Below, piece after piece: positions 55,170 through 64,000 of a stretch of 64,000 nucleotides of DNA (position 1 is the first letter of the stretch; each line of letters opens with the position of its first letter). The DNA comes from Methylomarinum vadi. Its GTDB lineage: Bacteria > Pseudomonadota > Gammaproteobacteria > Methylococcales > Methylomonadaceae. The notes beneath the pieces were generated by a model. That model made no database searches. It saw nothing but the letters and a program-made list of their open reading frames with translations, and had not been told where the DNA came from. The translations under genes and the position numbers were made by a program. The stretch spans positions 2,464,501 through 2,528,500 of the forward strand of contig NZ_JPON01000001.1 in NCBI RefSeq assembly GCF_000733935.1, given 5' to 3'.

Positions 55170-56525
55170 TTGCACAAGGACGTGCAAACAACCGAGCGCC
55201 TGCATTTTATGAATTTCCTCGCATCGCTAATTAACCAATTAAGCCTTCGCCAGCCTGTCAAACACCTTGAGAAAGGTCAATTAAACCCGCAGGATAGTCC
55301 TACGAAAAACCGCTATCGAGGGCCAGTCGAAAATCTGAAACAATTGGTTCCGATAGGAGCGTTGGAAGAAAAACAATTGCTGGAGCTGAATATCTCGTCT
55401 CTCGACTATAGTCCAGGGTCAATCATTTTCAATCGTGGCGAAGCGGCGGAGTCGATTCTCTATTTATTATCGGGGGCGGTTTATTTGGAGACCGCCGGCA
55501 AACAAAACTTGACCATCGAAGCCGGCACTTTCGAAGCAATGCACCCCCTTTCATGCGGTGAATACCGGAATGCCACGGCGTTTTGTAAAAAAGATGCTGT
55601 GGTCATCGCGGTGCCCAAGGTGGCAATGGATTTATACCGGCAACAATACAATCTCATTCCGCAACGCTTATTGGACTTGCCGGAACAATACCGGAACAAC
55701 AGGCTGCTGAATAAATTCATCGCGTCCGATAATATCGTCATGCCGGCCTTGCCCGATGTAGCGATGAAATTGAGGCAGGCGATGCAAAAAGATATAGGCG
55801 TGGCCGATGTCGTCAAGATCGTCACGCTGGATGCAGCCATTTCGGCAAAATTAATGCAGGTGGCCAACAGCCCGATCTACCGGACCGTCAACCCTATCAC
55901 TACCTGCCTAAACGCGGTCAATAGAATCGGCCTGCACAGCACGAAAAACATCGTCACCAGCATCAGCTTGCGCAGCCTCTATAGAAACCAACGCAACGAA
56001 CTGAATGTATTGGCGCAGAATTATTGGAAACTAAGCATCCGCATTTCCGCGCTCAGCTATACCTTAGCTAAGCTGACCAAAACGTGCGATCCGGAAGAAG
56101 CCTTGTTGGCCGGTTTGATTTCCAATATTGGCGTCATTCCTTTTTTGAAATTTGCCGACAATCAGCCGGACGACCAATACGAGATCGCGGAAGTCAAGGC
56201 GGCGTTGCCTTTCGTCACTGGAGCATTGAGCGCGTTGATCCTAAACAAGTGGGATTTCCCCGCCAACATGAAAAACATACCGTTAGAAACCCAGACTTGG
56301 TTCATGGTCGAACAGGACAAAACAGAAGCGGAATTGAGCGATATCGTGCTGTTGGCGAAATATCATGCGCAATTGGGCAATGGCCGTAGCAAACTGCCGC
56401 CGATTACCTCGTTACCCAGTTTTGCCTATCTCAAAAACGCCGAATTGTCGCCCGACAAATCGCTGAAGATACTGCAAGACGCCAAACAGCAGGTCGCCGA
56501 GGCGATGCGTTTTTTTGGCCCTTGA
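55170..56525 (+). CDS. Cyclic-nucleotide-binding domain fused to HDOD domain
   Basis: Up to 451 residues. An N-terminal Crp-like cNMP-binding fold (about 55-170, SPGSIIFNRGEAAESILYLL) is followed by an HDOD domain (about 185-400) with MPALPDVAMKLRQAM and DAAISAKLMQVANSPIYR. HDOD domains are HD-like signalling modules without an intact catalytic HD pair. The first usable start is TTG 55170, but ATG 55209 is also plausible. It follows speD by 20 nt and lies near crp, so cAMP or c-di-GMP input is possible. The exact role is unknown. Confidence 0.8.
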   Translation: MHKDVQTTERLHFMNFLASLINQLSLRQPVKHLEKGQLNPQDSPTKNRYRGPVENLKQLVPIGALEEKQLLELNISSLDYSPGSIIFNRGEAAESILYLLSGAVYLETAGKQNLTIEAGTFEAMHPLSCGEYRNATAFCKKDAVVIAVPKVAMDLYRQQYNLIPQRLLDLPEQYRNNRLLNKFIASDNIVMPALPDVAMKLRQAMQKDIGVADVVKIVTLDAAISAKLMQVANSPIYRTVNPITTCLNAVNRIGLHSTKNIVTSISLRSLYRNQRNELNVLAQNYWKLSIRISALSYTLAKLTKTCDPEEALLAGLISNIGVIPFLKFADNQPDDQYEIAEVKAALPFVTGALSALILNKWDFPANMKNIPLETQTWFMVEQDKTEAELSDIVLLAKYHAQLGNGRSKLPPITSLPSFAYLKNAELSPDKSLKILQDAKQQVAEAMRFFGP

Positions 56526-56594
56526 ACTAGGGGCGGCAGGTACAGACAGTCATTAAATCGTATCTTGACGGTTCAATAGAGCGTTGAACTTCGT

Positions 56595-58658
56595 TCAGAA
56601 CCCATTTTTAAACAACCCGCCCGACCGTAATACGATTCTGGCCGAGGCGTCCTTGATGCTTTTGGCGTTGCCCACGCTGATCAGGGAAAACCATTTTTTC
56701 GCCCGGGTGATGCCGGTATAGACCAGTTCACGGGTCAATACCGGATTGCGTTTCGGCGGGAGCAGCAACGCGCAATGTTCGAATTCGGAACCTTGCGATT
56801 TGTGCACCGTCAGCGCAAATACGGTTTCGACCGACAACAGGCGGCTGGGCAGAATCCAGCGAATGCCGTCGTTACCGTCGCCTTGCGGGAAAGCCACCCG
56901 CAATACCCAATTGACCTTGCCGGTCTTCTTATCCCGCTGCGGATAACCGAGCGTTATGCCGATGTCGCCATTCATCAGGCCGAGGCGGTAATCGTTTCTG
57001 CTGACCAGGACCGGCCGACCTTCATACCAAAGCGCGGACGGTCGAATCAATCCCTTGTTTTTTAAAATCTCGACGACCCGCTGGTTCAACCCTTCGACGC
57101 CAAAAGGCCCCTTTCTCAGGGCGCACAACAGCTGGAACCGACTGTAACCGGCGAGCACGCTGCCGGCCCAGGCATCGAATTCCGCTTTGGACGCGTCTAT
57201 AGCCGGTTTTTGTTGCTGGATTTTGGATAGATAGTGGCCATAGCCTTTAGAAGAGTCTTCGGCGCTATCGGCAACCAAGTTGCCAAGCACGATTTGTTCG
57301 AAAATGGGATCATCGATGGTGCTGAGGTCATTTTTGGCCAGGTCCTCGTAACCCTGTCCCCATACCGTGTCGATTCGCGAACCGTCGCCGGCATTGACCG
57401 CGGCGGCCAGTTGTCCGATGCCGCTGTGCGAGGTGAAACGGTAACTTTTCCGTAACATGACGATATGTTGATCCAGGGGCAGCCCCTGCTCGTCTATAAA
57501 ATGGGGGGCGACCGTTTCGCCGCTGACGTTCTTTATCCAACCGACAGTGTTTTCCGTGAAATGCCCATCCTTCGCCCGGCGGCAGAGTTGGCCCAAGACC
57601 GAGCCTGCTTCGACGGAAGCCAGTTGATCCTTGTCTCCCAGCAGCAACAAATGCGCCCGATCCGGCAGGGCCGACAGCAGCGCCGCCATCATTTCCAGAT
57701 CGACCATCGACGCCTCGTCCACCACCAACACGTCCAGCGCCAGCGGATTTCTCGCATCGTGGCGGAATCTACGGCTATTGGGATAGCTGCCGAGCAAGCG
57801 ATGCAGCGTGATGACCTCGGTGGGAATGGAATCGCGCAGGCCGTTTTTTTCCAGCAGCGGAACAGGCAATCGGTCGATTGCGCCGGCAATCGATTCCTTT
57901 AAACGAGCCGCCGCCTTGCCGGTCGGGGCGGCCAGGCGAATGCGCAAGGGCCGTGCACGGTCGCGGTTCAATGCGATACGCTGCAGCAAGACCAGCAGTT
58001 TGACCACGGTGGTGGTTTTACCGGTGCCGGGACCGCCGGTAATGACGCTGAACGCGCTGGTCGCTGCCAAGACGCAAGCCACCTTTTGCCAGTCGGTTTC
58101 GACCGAATTTGCGGCGGGAAACAACTCGGACAAATAAAGCCGTAATTTTTCTTCACTCAGTTCTTCGCGGATTCGAGCGCTCGATTTCAGCCGCTGTTCG
58201 ATGGCCGATTCGACGCCGCGTTCGTACTGCCAATAACGGCGCAGATAGAGGCGTTCGCCGTCGAACACCAACGGCGTGTTGCCATGACCCTCGCCGACCA
58301 GGTCATCATGTCCGATCTTCTCGGCCCAGGCGGACAACGACAGACCGGACAATAAATCGGATGGCAGTCCGACGTCCTCCGCGTCTTCGAGATATAAATC
58401 GGGCGGCAAAGATAGCGCCATATACGGATCGTCGAGGGTCGCCCTTAGATCCAGGCAGACATGGCCGCGTCCGAGCTGGTGGCTGATCAAGGCGGTCGCC
58501 AGCAATAACTCCGGGGCGGCATCGCGGTTTTCTTCCCACAGAAACCGCGTCAATGCCAGATCGACGGGACGCAGCCACTCGCGTCTGACCCAGCTTTCTA
58601 AGAGCTCGATCATCGCTGAGCTATTATGGTTGTGTTTTTTCAGTATAGCGCTGTTCAT
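56595..58658 (-). CDS. recD: Exodeoxyribonuclease V alpha subunit RecD
   Basis: 687 residues, SF1B 5'-3' helicase subunit of RecBCD. Walker A is GGPGTGKTTTVVKLL (about residue 200), motif II VVDEASMVDLEMM, and the last helicase motif TVHKSQGSEFEHCALLLPP. The N-terminal RecB-binding domain is present. The start overlaps the recB stop by ATGA. The complex repairs double-strand breaks and degrades foreign DNA. Confidence 0.95.
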   Translation of the reverse strand: MNSAILKKHNHNSSAMIELLESWVRREWLRPVDLALTRFLWEENRDAAPELLLATALISHQLGRGHVCLDLRATLDDPYMALSLPPDLYLEDAEDVGLPSDLLSGLSLSAWAEKIGHDDLVGEGHGNTPLVFDGERLYLRRYWQYERGVESAIEQRLKSSARIREELSEEKLRLYLSELFPAANSVETDWQKVACVLAATSAFSVITGGPGTGKTTTVVKLLVLLQRIALNRDRARPLRIRLAAPTGKAAARLKESIAGAIDRLPVPLLEKNGLRDSIPTEVITLHRLLGSYPNSRRFRHDARNPLALDVLVVDEASMVDLEMMAALLSALPDRAHLLLLGDKDQLASVEAGSVLGQLCRRAKDGHFTENTVGWIKNVSGETVAPHFIDEQGLPLDQHIVMLRKSYRFTSHSGIGQLAAAVNAGDGSRIDTVWGQGYEDLAKNDLSTIDDPIFEQIVLGNLVADSAEDSSKGYGHYLSKIQQQKPAIDASKAEFDAWAGSVLAGYSRFQLLCALRKGPFGVEGLNQRVVEILKNKGLIRPSALWYEGRPVLVSRNDYRLGLMNGDIGITLGYPQRDKKTGKVNWVLRVAFPQGDGNDGIRWILPSRLLSVETVFALTVHKSQGSEFEHCALLLPPKRNPVLTRELVYTGITRAKKWFSLISVGNAKSIKDASARIVLRSGGLFKNGF

Positions 58659-61600
58659 GCGATTCTCCCGTCGCGTCCTTGGAAAAGTTGCTCCAGTTTT
58701 TCCACCAAAACCTTGGGCGGGCGCTCGAAATGGACGCCGTGGCTGTCGGACTCGATGCCGCGCAGGAACAAATAGACGGCGCCGCCGACATGCCGGTCGT
58801 AGTCGTAATCCGGCAGGCGGGATTGCAGCAGGCGATGCAGGGCGAACAGATAGATGGCGTATTGCAGGTCGTAGCGATGGCCGCGAATCGCTTCGTCCAT
58901 GTTTTCCCGGCTGTAACTGGCATCATCGTGGCCCAGCCAATTGGATTTATAGTCGGCGACATAATATTTGCCCTGGTATTCGAAGACCAGGTCCATGAAA
59001 CCCTTCAACAGGCCGTTCAGCGTGTCGGCGGCCAGTTTCGGGCGCGGACGGCCGTTCAACGTCAGCGACGTTACCGCCGCGTCCAATCGTTCCAGATCGA
59101 CGTCGCGGGTTTCGAACCAGAATTCCATTTCCGCCTGGTAATTCGGTAAATCCTTTAGCGTGATGGTCTGCGGAAGACCGAAAGCGTCATCGCTGTCGGC
59201 CGTCAGAGGCAAGGGGGCCTGCAGCAGGGTCCGAAGCCAATGGCTTAACGGAGATGCCCAAATCTCCCATTGGCGGTTCCGGCTGCGGCGTAGAACCGTA
59301 TCCTCCAAGATGGCCGGGGCTTCCAAGATATCACGAAAGCCCTGATCGGCAGCCCATTCCATTAAATCATGCAGAAAGGTGCCGGCTTCGGCGCCTTTGG
59401 GGAAGCGGTGCATGGGGCCCGCTGGGGCCGCCGACGGGGATGGAGTTGGCAGGACTTCCTGCAGCGCTTCTTGCAGATTGGCCGCTTGCGGCGTGTCGTC
59501 AATGGCGGCGAGCGGCGTGCCGGCGGCAGTTTGGGTCTCGGTGCGCAAACCGGAATAACTGCCGATGCGCCAATTTTCCCTGGCCGCCCGTTTGGGCATA
59601 CGCGCTTCGCTGGCCACGGTTTGTTCGGCGATCGGTGTAAAGTTGTCGTCATCGGCGCTCGGGTCGAACTCGACGGCGATGCAGGCCTGTTGCCCGGCGA
59701 AAACCTTGACCGCATCCAACCATTGCGAAGCCGGCATGCCGGCCAGGCCCAATAAATGCCCGATCGCGCTGTCGTCGGTTTCGTTGAGGGCGGCCAAGCC
59801 GAGCCAGGTCGCGTAGCGGGCGCGGGTCAACGCGACATAGACTTTGCGGACGTCTTCGCCGAGGCGGTCTTTGTCGGCCAAGCGCAGCACTTCGTCGGAG
59901 TCTTGCAAAGCGATTTGTAACTCGCCGTCTTCGCCGTGCCATTTCAGAGGCCTGTCTTTCTTATCGGTCTTGCGGGTGGCGCAGATGAAAGGAAGGAACA
60001 CGATGGGGTATTCCAAGCCCTTGGATTTATGGATGGTCACGACCTTGACCAGGTCGGCATCGCTTTCCAATCTGACTTTCTGCGCATCGTTGTCGCTGAC
60101 CGGCGCGGCTTGTTGTTCGGCCAGGAAGCGGATCAAGGCATGTTCGCCTTCCAGCGTGTAGCTGGCTTGCTGCAGCAATTCGGCCAGGTGCAGCAAATCG
60201 GTCAGGACGCGTTCGCCGCTGATGCCGTTATGATCGGCGGGCTGTTGCAGCAGGCGGTCGATACAGTCGAAATCGAACAGGATATTACGCAACATCGGCA
60301 GCACGCCCTGCCTCCGCCAGATTTCCCGGTACTGCTTGAACTGAACGACCCGGTTCTCCCAGGCTTCCTCGTCGTGATTCAGTTCGTCCAATTCGGCAAA
60401 CGACAGCCCCAGCGACGCGGTCGACAAGGCCGCCCGCAGCAACGGGTCGTTGTCGGGCTCGGCGCAGGCGGCCAGCCAACGGTATATCTCCATGGCCTGC
60501 GCGCCGGCATAGACCGATTCCCGATCCGACAGATAAACCGAACGTACGCCGCGCCGGGACAGCGCGTGCCGAATATGGGAGGCTTCGTTGCCGTTATTGA
60601 CCAAGATAGCGATGTCGTTCGGTTTGAGCGGCGTCAGATTGCCGTTATTCTCCATAAAGCCGGCCCGGTGCCGTTGCCCCTGGTTCAGCCAAGCGACGAT
60701 TCGGCTGGCGCAAATTTCCGCCATCTGCGCGAGATAGGCCGATTTACTCAAGGGCTTGTCTCCGTTCAATACCGCAGCCGTCAGCGCCGGAACCGTTTCT
60801 TCGTTCATTACGAAATCGTCCTGACGACCGTTGGCCAGCACGGGCAGAAACGGCACCGGATTGCGTTCGCCGTCGCGAAATAGAAACGCGCCGTCGCTGC
60901 GCCGTTCGCTGTATTGAAAGCAATGGTTGGCGGCATCGACCATGGCCTGGGTCGAGCGAAAATTGGTGTTCAACGTGTACAAACGCTCTTGCACGGCCTC
61001 GCGCGCCTTCAGGTAGGTATGGATATCGGCGCCGCGGAAGGCGTAGATGGCTTGTTTCGGATCGCCGATCAGAATCAGCGCGCAATCGTCGCGATTGTCG
61101 GCGATCCGATAGACGCGCTGGAAAATACGGTATTGCACGGGATCGGTATCCTGGAATTCGTCGATCAGCGCCACCGGAAATTGCCGGCGTAGGGTCTGCG
61201 CCAATTTGTCGCCGTATTCACCATGCAACGCGTCGTCCAATCCGGTCAGCAAATCGTCGAAGCCCATTTGCGCGCGCCGTTTTTGCGCCGCGGCGAAGGC
61301 GTTGGCAATCCAGTGTACCGCATGGCACAAAATGCCTTGTTCGGGACTGGGCAGTTCGGCCAGGGCCTGCCGCAGGATAGCCATGGCATGAAAGGCCGGA
61401 TGGTCGGGCGGCGGGGCGCCTTTCCATGCCTCGGCGATCCCTTCCGGACTCAACCGTTTCCAGGCCGAATCGGACAGGGTTAAGGTTTCAGAAGCCTGAT
61501 CCGTCGCCCAGTCACGAATACTATCCAGCCACGACTCATACCAATCCGAACGCAATTTGCGGCCGTCGATCAGCTTGCCCTTTTTGGCATCGTCCAATAG

Positions 61601-62365
61601 CGCTTTGATTTCCTGCGTCCACTGCGGCCAAGGTTGCTTCAACTCCGCTAACTGGTTTTCTTTATCTTCCCGGCTTGCTTGCAGGTGTTCTTTGGGTTCC
61701 GCGCCGGACGGCAGCAAGTCGACATGTTCCGCCAACGGCTTGACGGCGGCTGCCAATGCGCCGGGATGCCCCCAGAATTTCAATACCTCGACCAGGTCTT
61801 CGACATCGAGCGTATAGAAATGATTGCGCCAATAATCGCGCACGACTTCGGCAAACAGTTCGGACTGGTCGGTTTCCAAGTTTTGCGTGAACAGGCTCTG
61901 GCTGTCGAAAGCGTGTTCCCGCAACATCCGGTTGCACCAGCCATGAATCGTCGATACGGCCGCCTCGTCCATCCATTCCGAGGCCAGCTGCAGTTTTCGG
62001 GCGCAAGCCGGCCATTGCTCGGGCTCGTAGTCGGCCCGCAGATCGTGCAGCAAATCCCGGCCGGGTTCCTGCGCTTCGACCGAAGCCGGATCGGCGAGAA
62101 AATACGCGGCCGCTTCGGTGAGGCGGGCGCGTATCCGGTCGCGCAGTTCCTGGGTGGCGGCATCGGTGAAGGTCACGACCAAAACGTCCGGCGGTGTCAA
62201 CGGCTGGCCCCGCCGGAATGCGTTGCCGCCGCCATGGCCGAGGATCAGGCGCACATACAATGCCGCAATGGTGAAGGTCTTGCCGGTGCCGGCGCTGGCT
62301 TCGATCAAATGGCTGCCGGTCAGCGGGAAGCTGAGCGGCCGTAACGGAGTAATGGTTGAACTCAT
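58655..62365 (-). CDS. recB: Exodeoxyribonuclease V beta subunit RecB
   Basis: 1236 residues: UvrD-type 3'-5' helicase (Walker A EASAGTGKTFTIAALY near residue 18; DEFQDTDPVQYRIF) and a C-terminal PD-(D/E)XK nuclease (GFMDLVFEYQGKYYVADYKSN). ATG 62365 overlaps the recC stop by ATGA; an upstream in-frame extension lies within recC and is rejected. The frame is intact over 3.7 kb, which bears on how the frame breaks elsewhere should be read. Confidence 0.95.
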   Translation of the reverse strand: MSSTITPLRPLSFPLTGSHLIEASAGTGKTFTIAALYVRLILGHGGGNAFRRGQPLTPPDVLVVTFTDAATQELRDRIRARLTEAAAYFLADPASVEAQEPGRDLLHDLRADYEPEQWPACARKLQLASEWMDEAAVSTIHGWCNRMLREHAFDSQSLFTQNLETDQSELFAEVVRDYWRNHFYTLDVEDLVEVLKFWGHPGALAAAVKPLAEHVDLLPSGAEPKEHLQASREDKENQLAELKQPWPQWTQEIKALLDDAKKGKLIDGRKLRSDWYESWLDSIRDWATDQASETLTLSDSAWKRLSPEGIAEAWKGAPPPDHPAFHAMAILRQALAELPSPEQGILCHAVHWIANAFAAAQKRRAQMGFDDLLTGLDDALHGEYGDKLAQTLRRQFPVALIDEFQDTDPVQYRIFQRVYRIADNRDDCALILIGDPKQAIYAFRGADIHTYLKAREAVQERLYTLNTNFRSTQAMVDAANHCFQYSERRSDGAFLFRDGERNPVPFLPVLANGRQDDFVMNEETVPALTAAVLNGDKPLSKSAYLAQMAEICASRIVAWLNQGQRHRAGFMENNGNLTPLKPNDIAILVNNGNEASHIRHALSRRGVRSVYLSDRESVYAGAQAMEIYRWLAACAEPDNDPLLRAALSTASLGLSFAELDELNHDEEAWENRVVQFKQYREIWRRQGVLPMLRNILFDFDCIDRLLQQPADHNGISGERVLTDLLHLAELLQQASYTLEGEHALIRFLAEQQAAPVSDNDAQKVRLESDADLVKVVTIHKSKGLEYPIVFLPFICATRKTDKKDRPLKWHGEDGELQIALQDSDEVLRLADKDRLGEDVRKVYVALTRARYATWLGLAALNETDDSAIGHLLGLAGMPASQWLDAVKVFAGQQACIAVEFDPSADDDNFTPIAEQTVASEARMPKRAARENWRIGSYSGLRTETQTAAGTPLAAIDDTPQAANLQEALQEVLPTPSPSAAPAGPMHRFPKGAEAGTFLHDLMEWAADQGFRDILEAPAILEDTVLRRSRNRQWEIWASPLSHWLRTLLQAPLPLTADSDDAFGLPQTITLKDLPNYQAEMEFWFETRDVDLERLDAAVTSLTLNGRPRPKLAADTLNGLLKGFMDLVFEYQGKYYVADYKSNWLGHDDASYSRENMDEAIRGHRYDLQYAIYLFALHRLLQSRLPDYDYDRHVGGAVYLFLRGIESDSHGVHFERPPKVLVEKLEQLFQGRDGRIA

Positions 62366-64000
62366 GGCTTGACTCCCTTGCCTTTCGAATTGCCGGTTTT
62401 TTGCCCGACGTTGTCCCACAGCGGTTTGAGCAGGCGCTCGCTCCAAAGCGTAAACTCGCCGTGCGCCCAAAGCGCTTCGAAGCTCGGATAACAGCGTTGC
62501 AGATAAGGATTGCGAGCCAATTCGCCGGGCGAGTAGCCGCCTTCGTAAGTGTTCCGGGCGGCGGCGACGGCCTTATCGGCTTGACATTGATCGAGCGGTC
62601 CGCTGAAACGCTCGCCGTTTTGCGCCAGCCAGCCGAATCCCGTTTTTATCGTTATCGGCAACGGATAGCGTAAACCGTCGACATAGGCATGCAACAAGTC
62701 GACAAAGTGTTGTTTGGCCAGAGCCGGCTCCAATGGATTGAGAATGACACGGCCGTTCTTGCCGATCAGGCAAGTGGTCAATGGCTGACCATGCAAATGG
62801 CCGGCGAGGTGTTGCACCCAGGCCGGAATCAATTTGTCGTGACGATATTTTTGCTCGTCGATCAAATTGCTGCTGTTGATCTCGATGCGGCAGCGTTGCC
62901 GTTGCCCGTTCGCAAACATATGGGTCAGTCGCCCTTCCAGCTCGATGCCTTGCCCCTCGATCTCGTGGGTAAAAAGGATATCTTCGTCTTCGGATGCCTC
63001 GGGCCAGGTCCGGCAGGTCTCGTCGTACAGTTCGAACAGTTGATCCAAAGGCTCAGCCAGTTGGGTTTGCCATAATTGACTTTGTCCCCCGATAGGCAGC
63101 ACGCCCTGACGGCGCAGTCGATCCAGTTGCCGTTGCACTGCGGCGGTTTCGGGCTCGTTCCGTTGCTTGGCGTCCAGGCGGACCCGGATTAATTCGTCTT
63201 GCATCAACCATTGGCTCAACGCATCGATGGCAAAGGGCTCCTGGTCTTCGGCGGCAAGATCGTCGCATTCATAGAACACGCCCAGGCGTTCCCGCAGGAA
63301 AGTTCTGACCGGGTCTTTCATAAAAGCGAGCAATTGCGGCAACTGAACCGGCGCATCGAATATAGAAGGTGGCAACTTCGTTTCCGCTATCGGGGCGATT
63401 TCCGCTCTGGCCGCCGACCGCCATTCGCGGGCATAGGTAAATAACGGCGACGAATGATCGAAATAGGCCTGGCTGAACGGTTGCAATGGATGTTCGACGG
63501 TTAACGCCGCAAGCAAGGACTTTTCAGCCGCGCTTTCCGTCAGCGACCAGCAGGCGGCGATGTGGTCGCGCAATTGGCCGACCAGCACGGACGGCGGGCG
63601 TTCGCTGTTGTCGTGTATGCTGCGGCCGACCCAGCTGATATGCAGGTGTTCGCGGGCCGACAGCAGCGCTTCCAGGAATAAATAGCGATCGTCTTCCCGG
63701 CGCGAGCGGTCGCCGGGGCGGTAGTCCTTGGCCATCAAATCGAAGTCCATCGAAGGAAGTATGCGCGGGTAGTCGCCGTCGTTCATGCCCAGCAAGTAAA
63801 TGCGCCGGAACGGAATCGCCCGCATCGGCATCAAGGTGGCGAAAGTCAAGCTGCCGGCGAAAAAGCGCTGCGACAACCCGCCCTGGTCGATCTGGGACAG
63901 CCAGAAATCGCGGACTATGGATAACGGCAAGGCCTCTGTCAGTTCGGCGTCGCGACAGGCCTCCAGCCATTGTTCCAGCGACGTTTGCAATTGCAGCAGC
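62362..64000 (-). CDS. recC: Exodeoxyribonuclease V gamma subunit RecC, 3' part only
   Basis: About 543 residues of the C-terminal half. It includes RRIYLLGMNDGDYPR, FLEALLSAREHLHISWVGRS and the inactive nuclease-like domain that reads Chi. The frame stays open to the window edge, so the start lies outside. It is the first gene of the recC-recB-recD string, with 4-nt overlaps at both junctions. Confidence 0.95.
   Translation of the reverse strand, partial: LLQLQTSLEQWLEACRDAELTEALPLSIVRDFWLSQIDQGGLSQRFFAGSLTFATLMPMRAIPFRRIYLLGMNDGDYPRILPSMDFDLMAKDYRPGDRSRREDDRYLFLEALLSAREHLHISWVGRSIHDNSERPPSVLVGQLRDHIAACWSLTESAAEKSLLAALTVEHPLQPFSQAYFDHSSPLFTYAREWRSAARAEIAPIAETKLPPSIFDAPVQLPQLLAFMKDPVRTFLRERLGVFYECDDLAAEDQEPFAIDALSQWLMQDELIRVRLDAKQRNEPETAAVQRQLDRLRRQGVLPIGGQSQLWQTQLAEPLDQLFELYDETCRTWPEASEDEDILFTHEIEGQGIELEGRLTHMFANGQRQRCRIEINSSNLIDEQKYRHDKLIPAWVQHLAGHLHGQPLTTCLIGKNGRVILNPLEPALAKQHFVDLLHAYVDGLRYPLPITIKTGFGWLAQNGERFSGPLDQCQADKAVAAARNTYEGGYSPGELARNPYLQRCYPSFEALWAHGEFTLWSERLLKPLWDNVGQKTGNSKGKGVKP

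Noticed and set aside
1-64000. CRISPR arrays, tRNA and rRNA genes, phage genes
   Set aside because: I looked for regular spaced repeats, cloverleaf-type sequences and structural phage proteins and saw none.

Overview
The window looks like chromosomal DNA of a gammaproteobacterium of moderate GC. The pointers are recBCD order, crp divergent from a yhfA-type OsmC gene, class I SpeD, DsbB, HemG, YchJ, a Vibrio-type TtpC/TonB2 energy system and NhaD. The strong copper theme and many IS and MITE-like repeats would suit a methylotroph or methanotroph (Methylococcales), but no C1 gene is present, so that placement is inference.

Layout. 0-5.7 kb: a heavy-metal RND efflux operon (outer-membrane factor, adaptor, pump, DUF3240) closed by a terminator. 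5.8-9.5 kb: an RRM-like protein and a REC-REC-GGDEF protein, each with a one-base frame break in a homopolymer, then a FtsX/MacB-type permease, an AT-rich stretch with DnaA-box-like sites (candidate origin) and a structured repeat. 9.5-15.3 kb: DUF434 protein, lipoprotein hydrolase, HMA2-like protein, RAYT remnant, broken chemoreceptor and an intact diguanylate cyclase. 15.5-20.7 kb: mobile DNA. An IS1380-like element carries a nested IS200-type element, and a second IS1380 element lies 27 bp away. A DNR/FNR-type regulator, a group II intron domain V relic and a second copy of the repeat family follow. 20.7-33.8 kb: copper and TonB region, with a Met-rich Tat-exported multicopper oxidase, kinase remnant, broken DUF2202 gene, HMA-TauE/SafE permease, His-rich exported protein, the TPR/TonB/ExbD/ExbB/TtpC/DUF3450 operon and a TonB-dependent receptor with a CxxxM motif like that of OprC.

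33.8-39.4 kb holds the most interesting unit. It is a minus-strand cluster of CreB- and CreC-like regulators, a VIT/vWA surface protein with a PEP-CTERM-like tail, an exosortase with Cys/Arg/His triad and an EpsI-like protein. Three TTCAC half-sites at an exact 11-bp period (the cre-tag pattern) lie directly in front of the VIT/vWA gene. This resembles a dedicated one-substrate sorting system under CreBC control, parallel to the known class GN sortase / PdsR-PdsS arrangement but using an exosortase.

39.5-51 kb: a possible Fur-controlled small gene with a large leader hairpin, nhaD with a terminator/antiterminator-like leader, SPL-type radical SAM protein, SDR, a Kv-like potassium channel with a second separate RCK subunit, DsbB, an exported methyltransferase, PP2C phosphatase beside a broken FHA gene, and HemG. 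51-64 kb: IS110 remnant, YchJ, M23 peptidase, Crp, OsmC, SpeD, a cNMP-HDOD protein, and recD, recB and the 3' part of recC, which runs off the window.

Several genes show single-base frame breaks (about 5.8, 6.5, 14.0, 35.8 and 50.0-50.4 kb) while long genes such as recB, the RND pump and the TonB receptor are intact. Some breaks may be homopolymer read errors and others real decay. The sequence alone cannot separate them.
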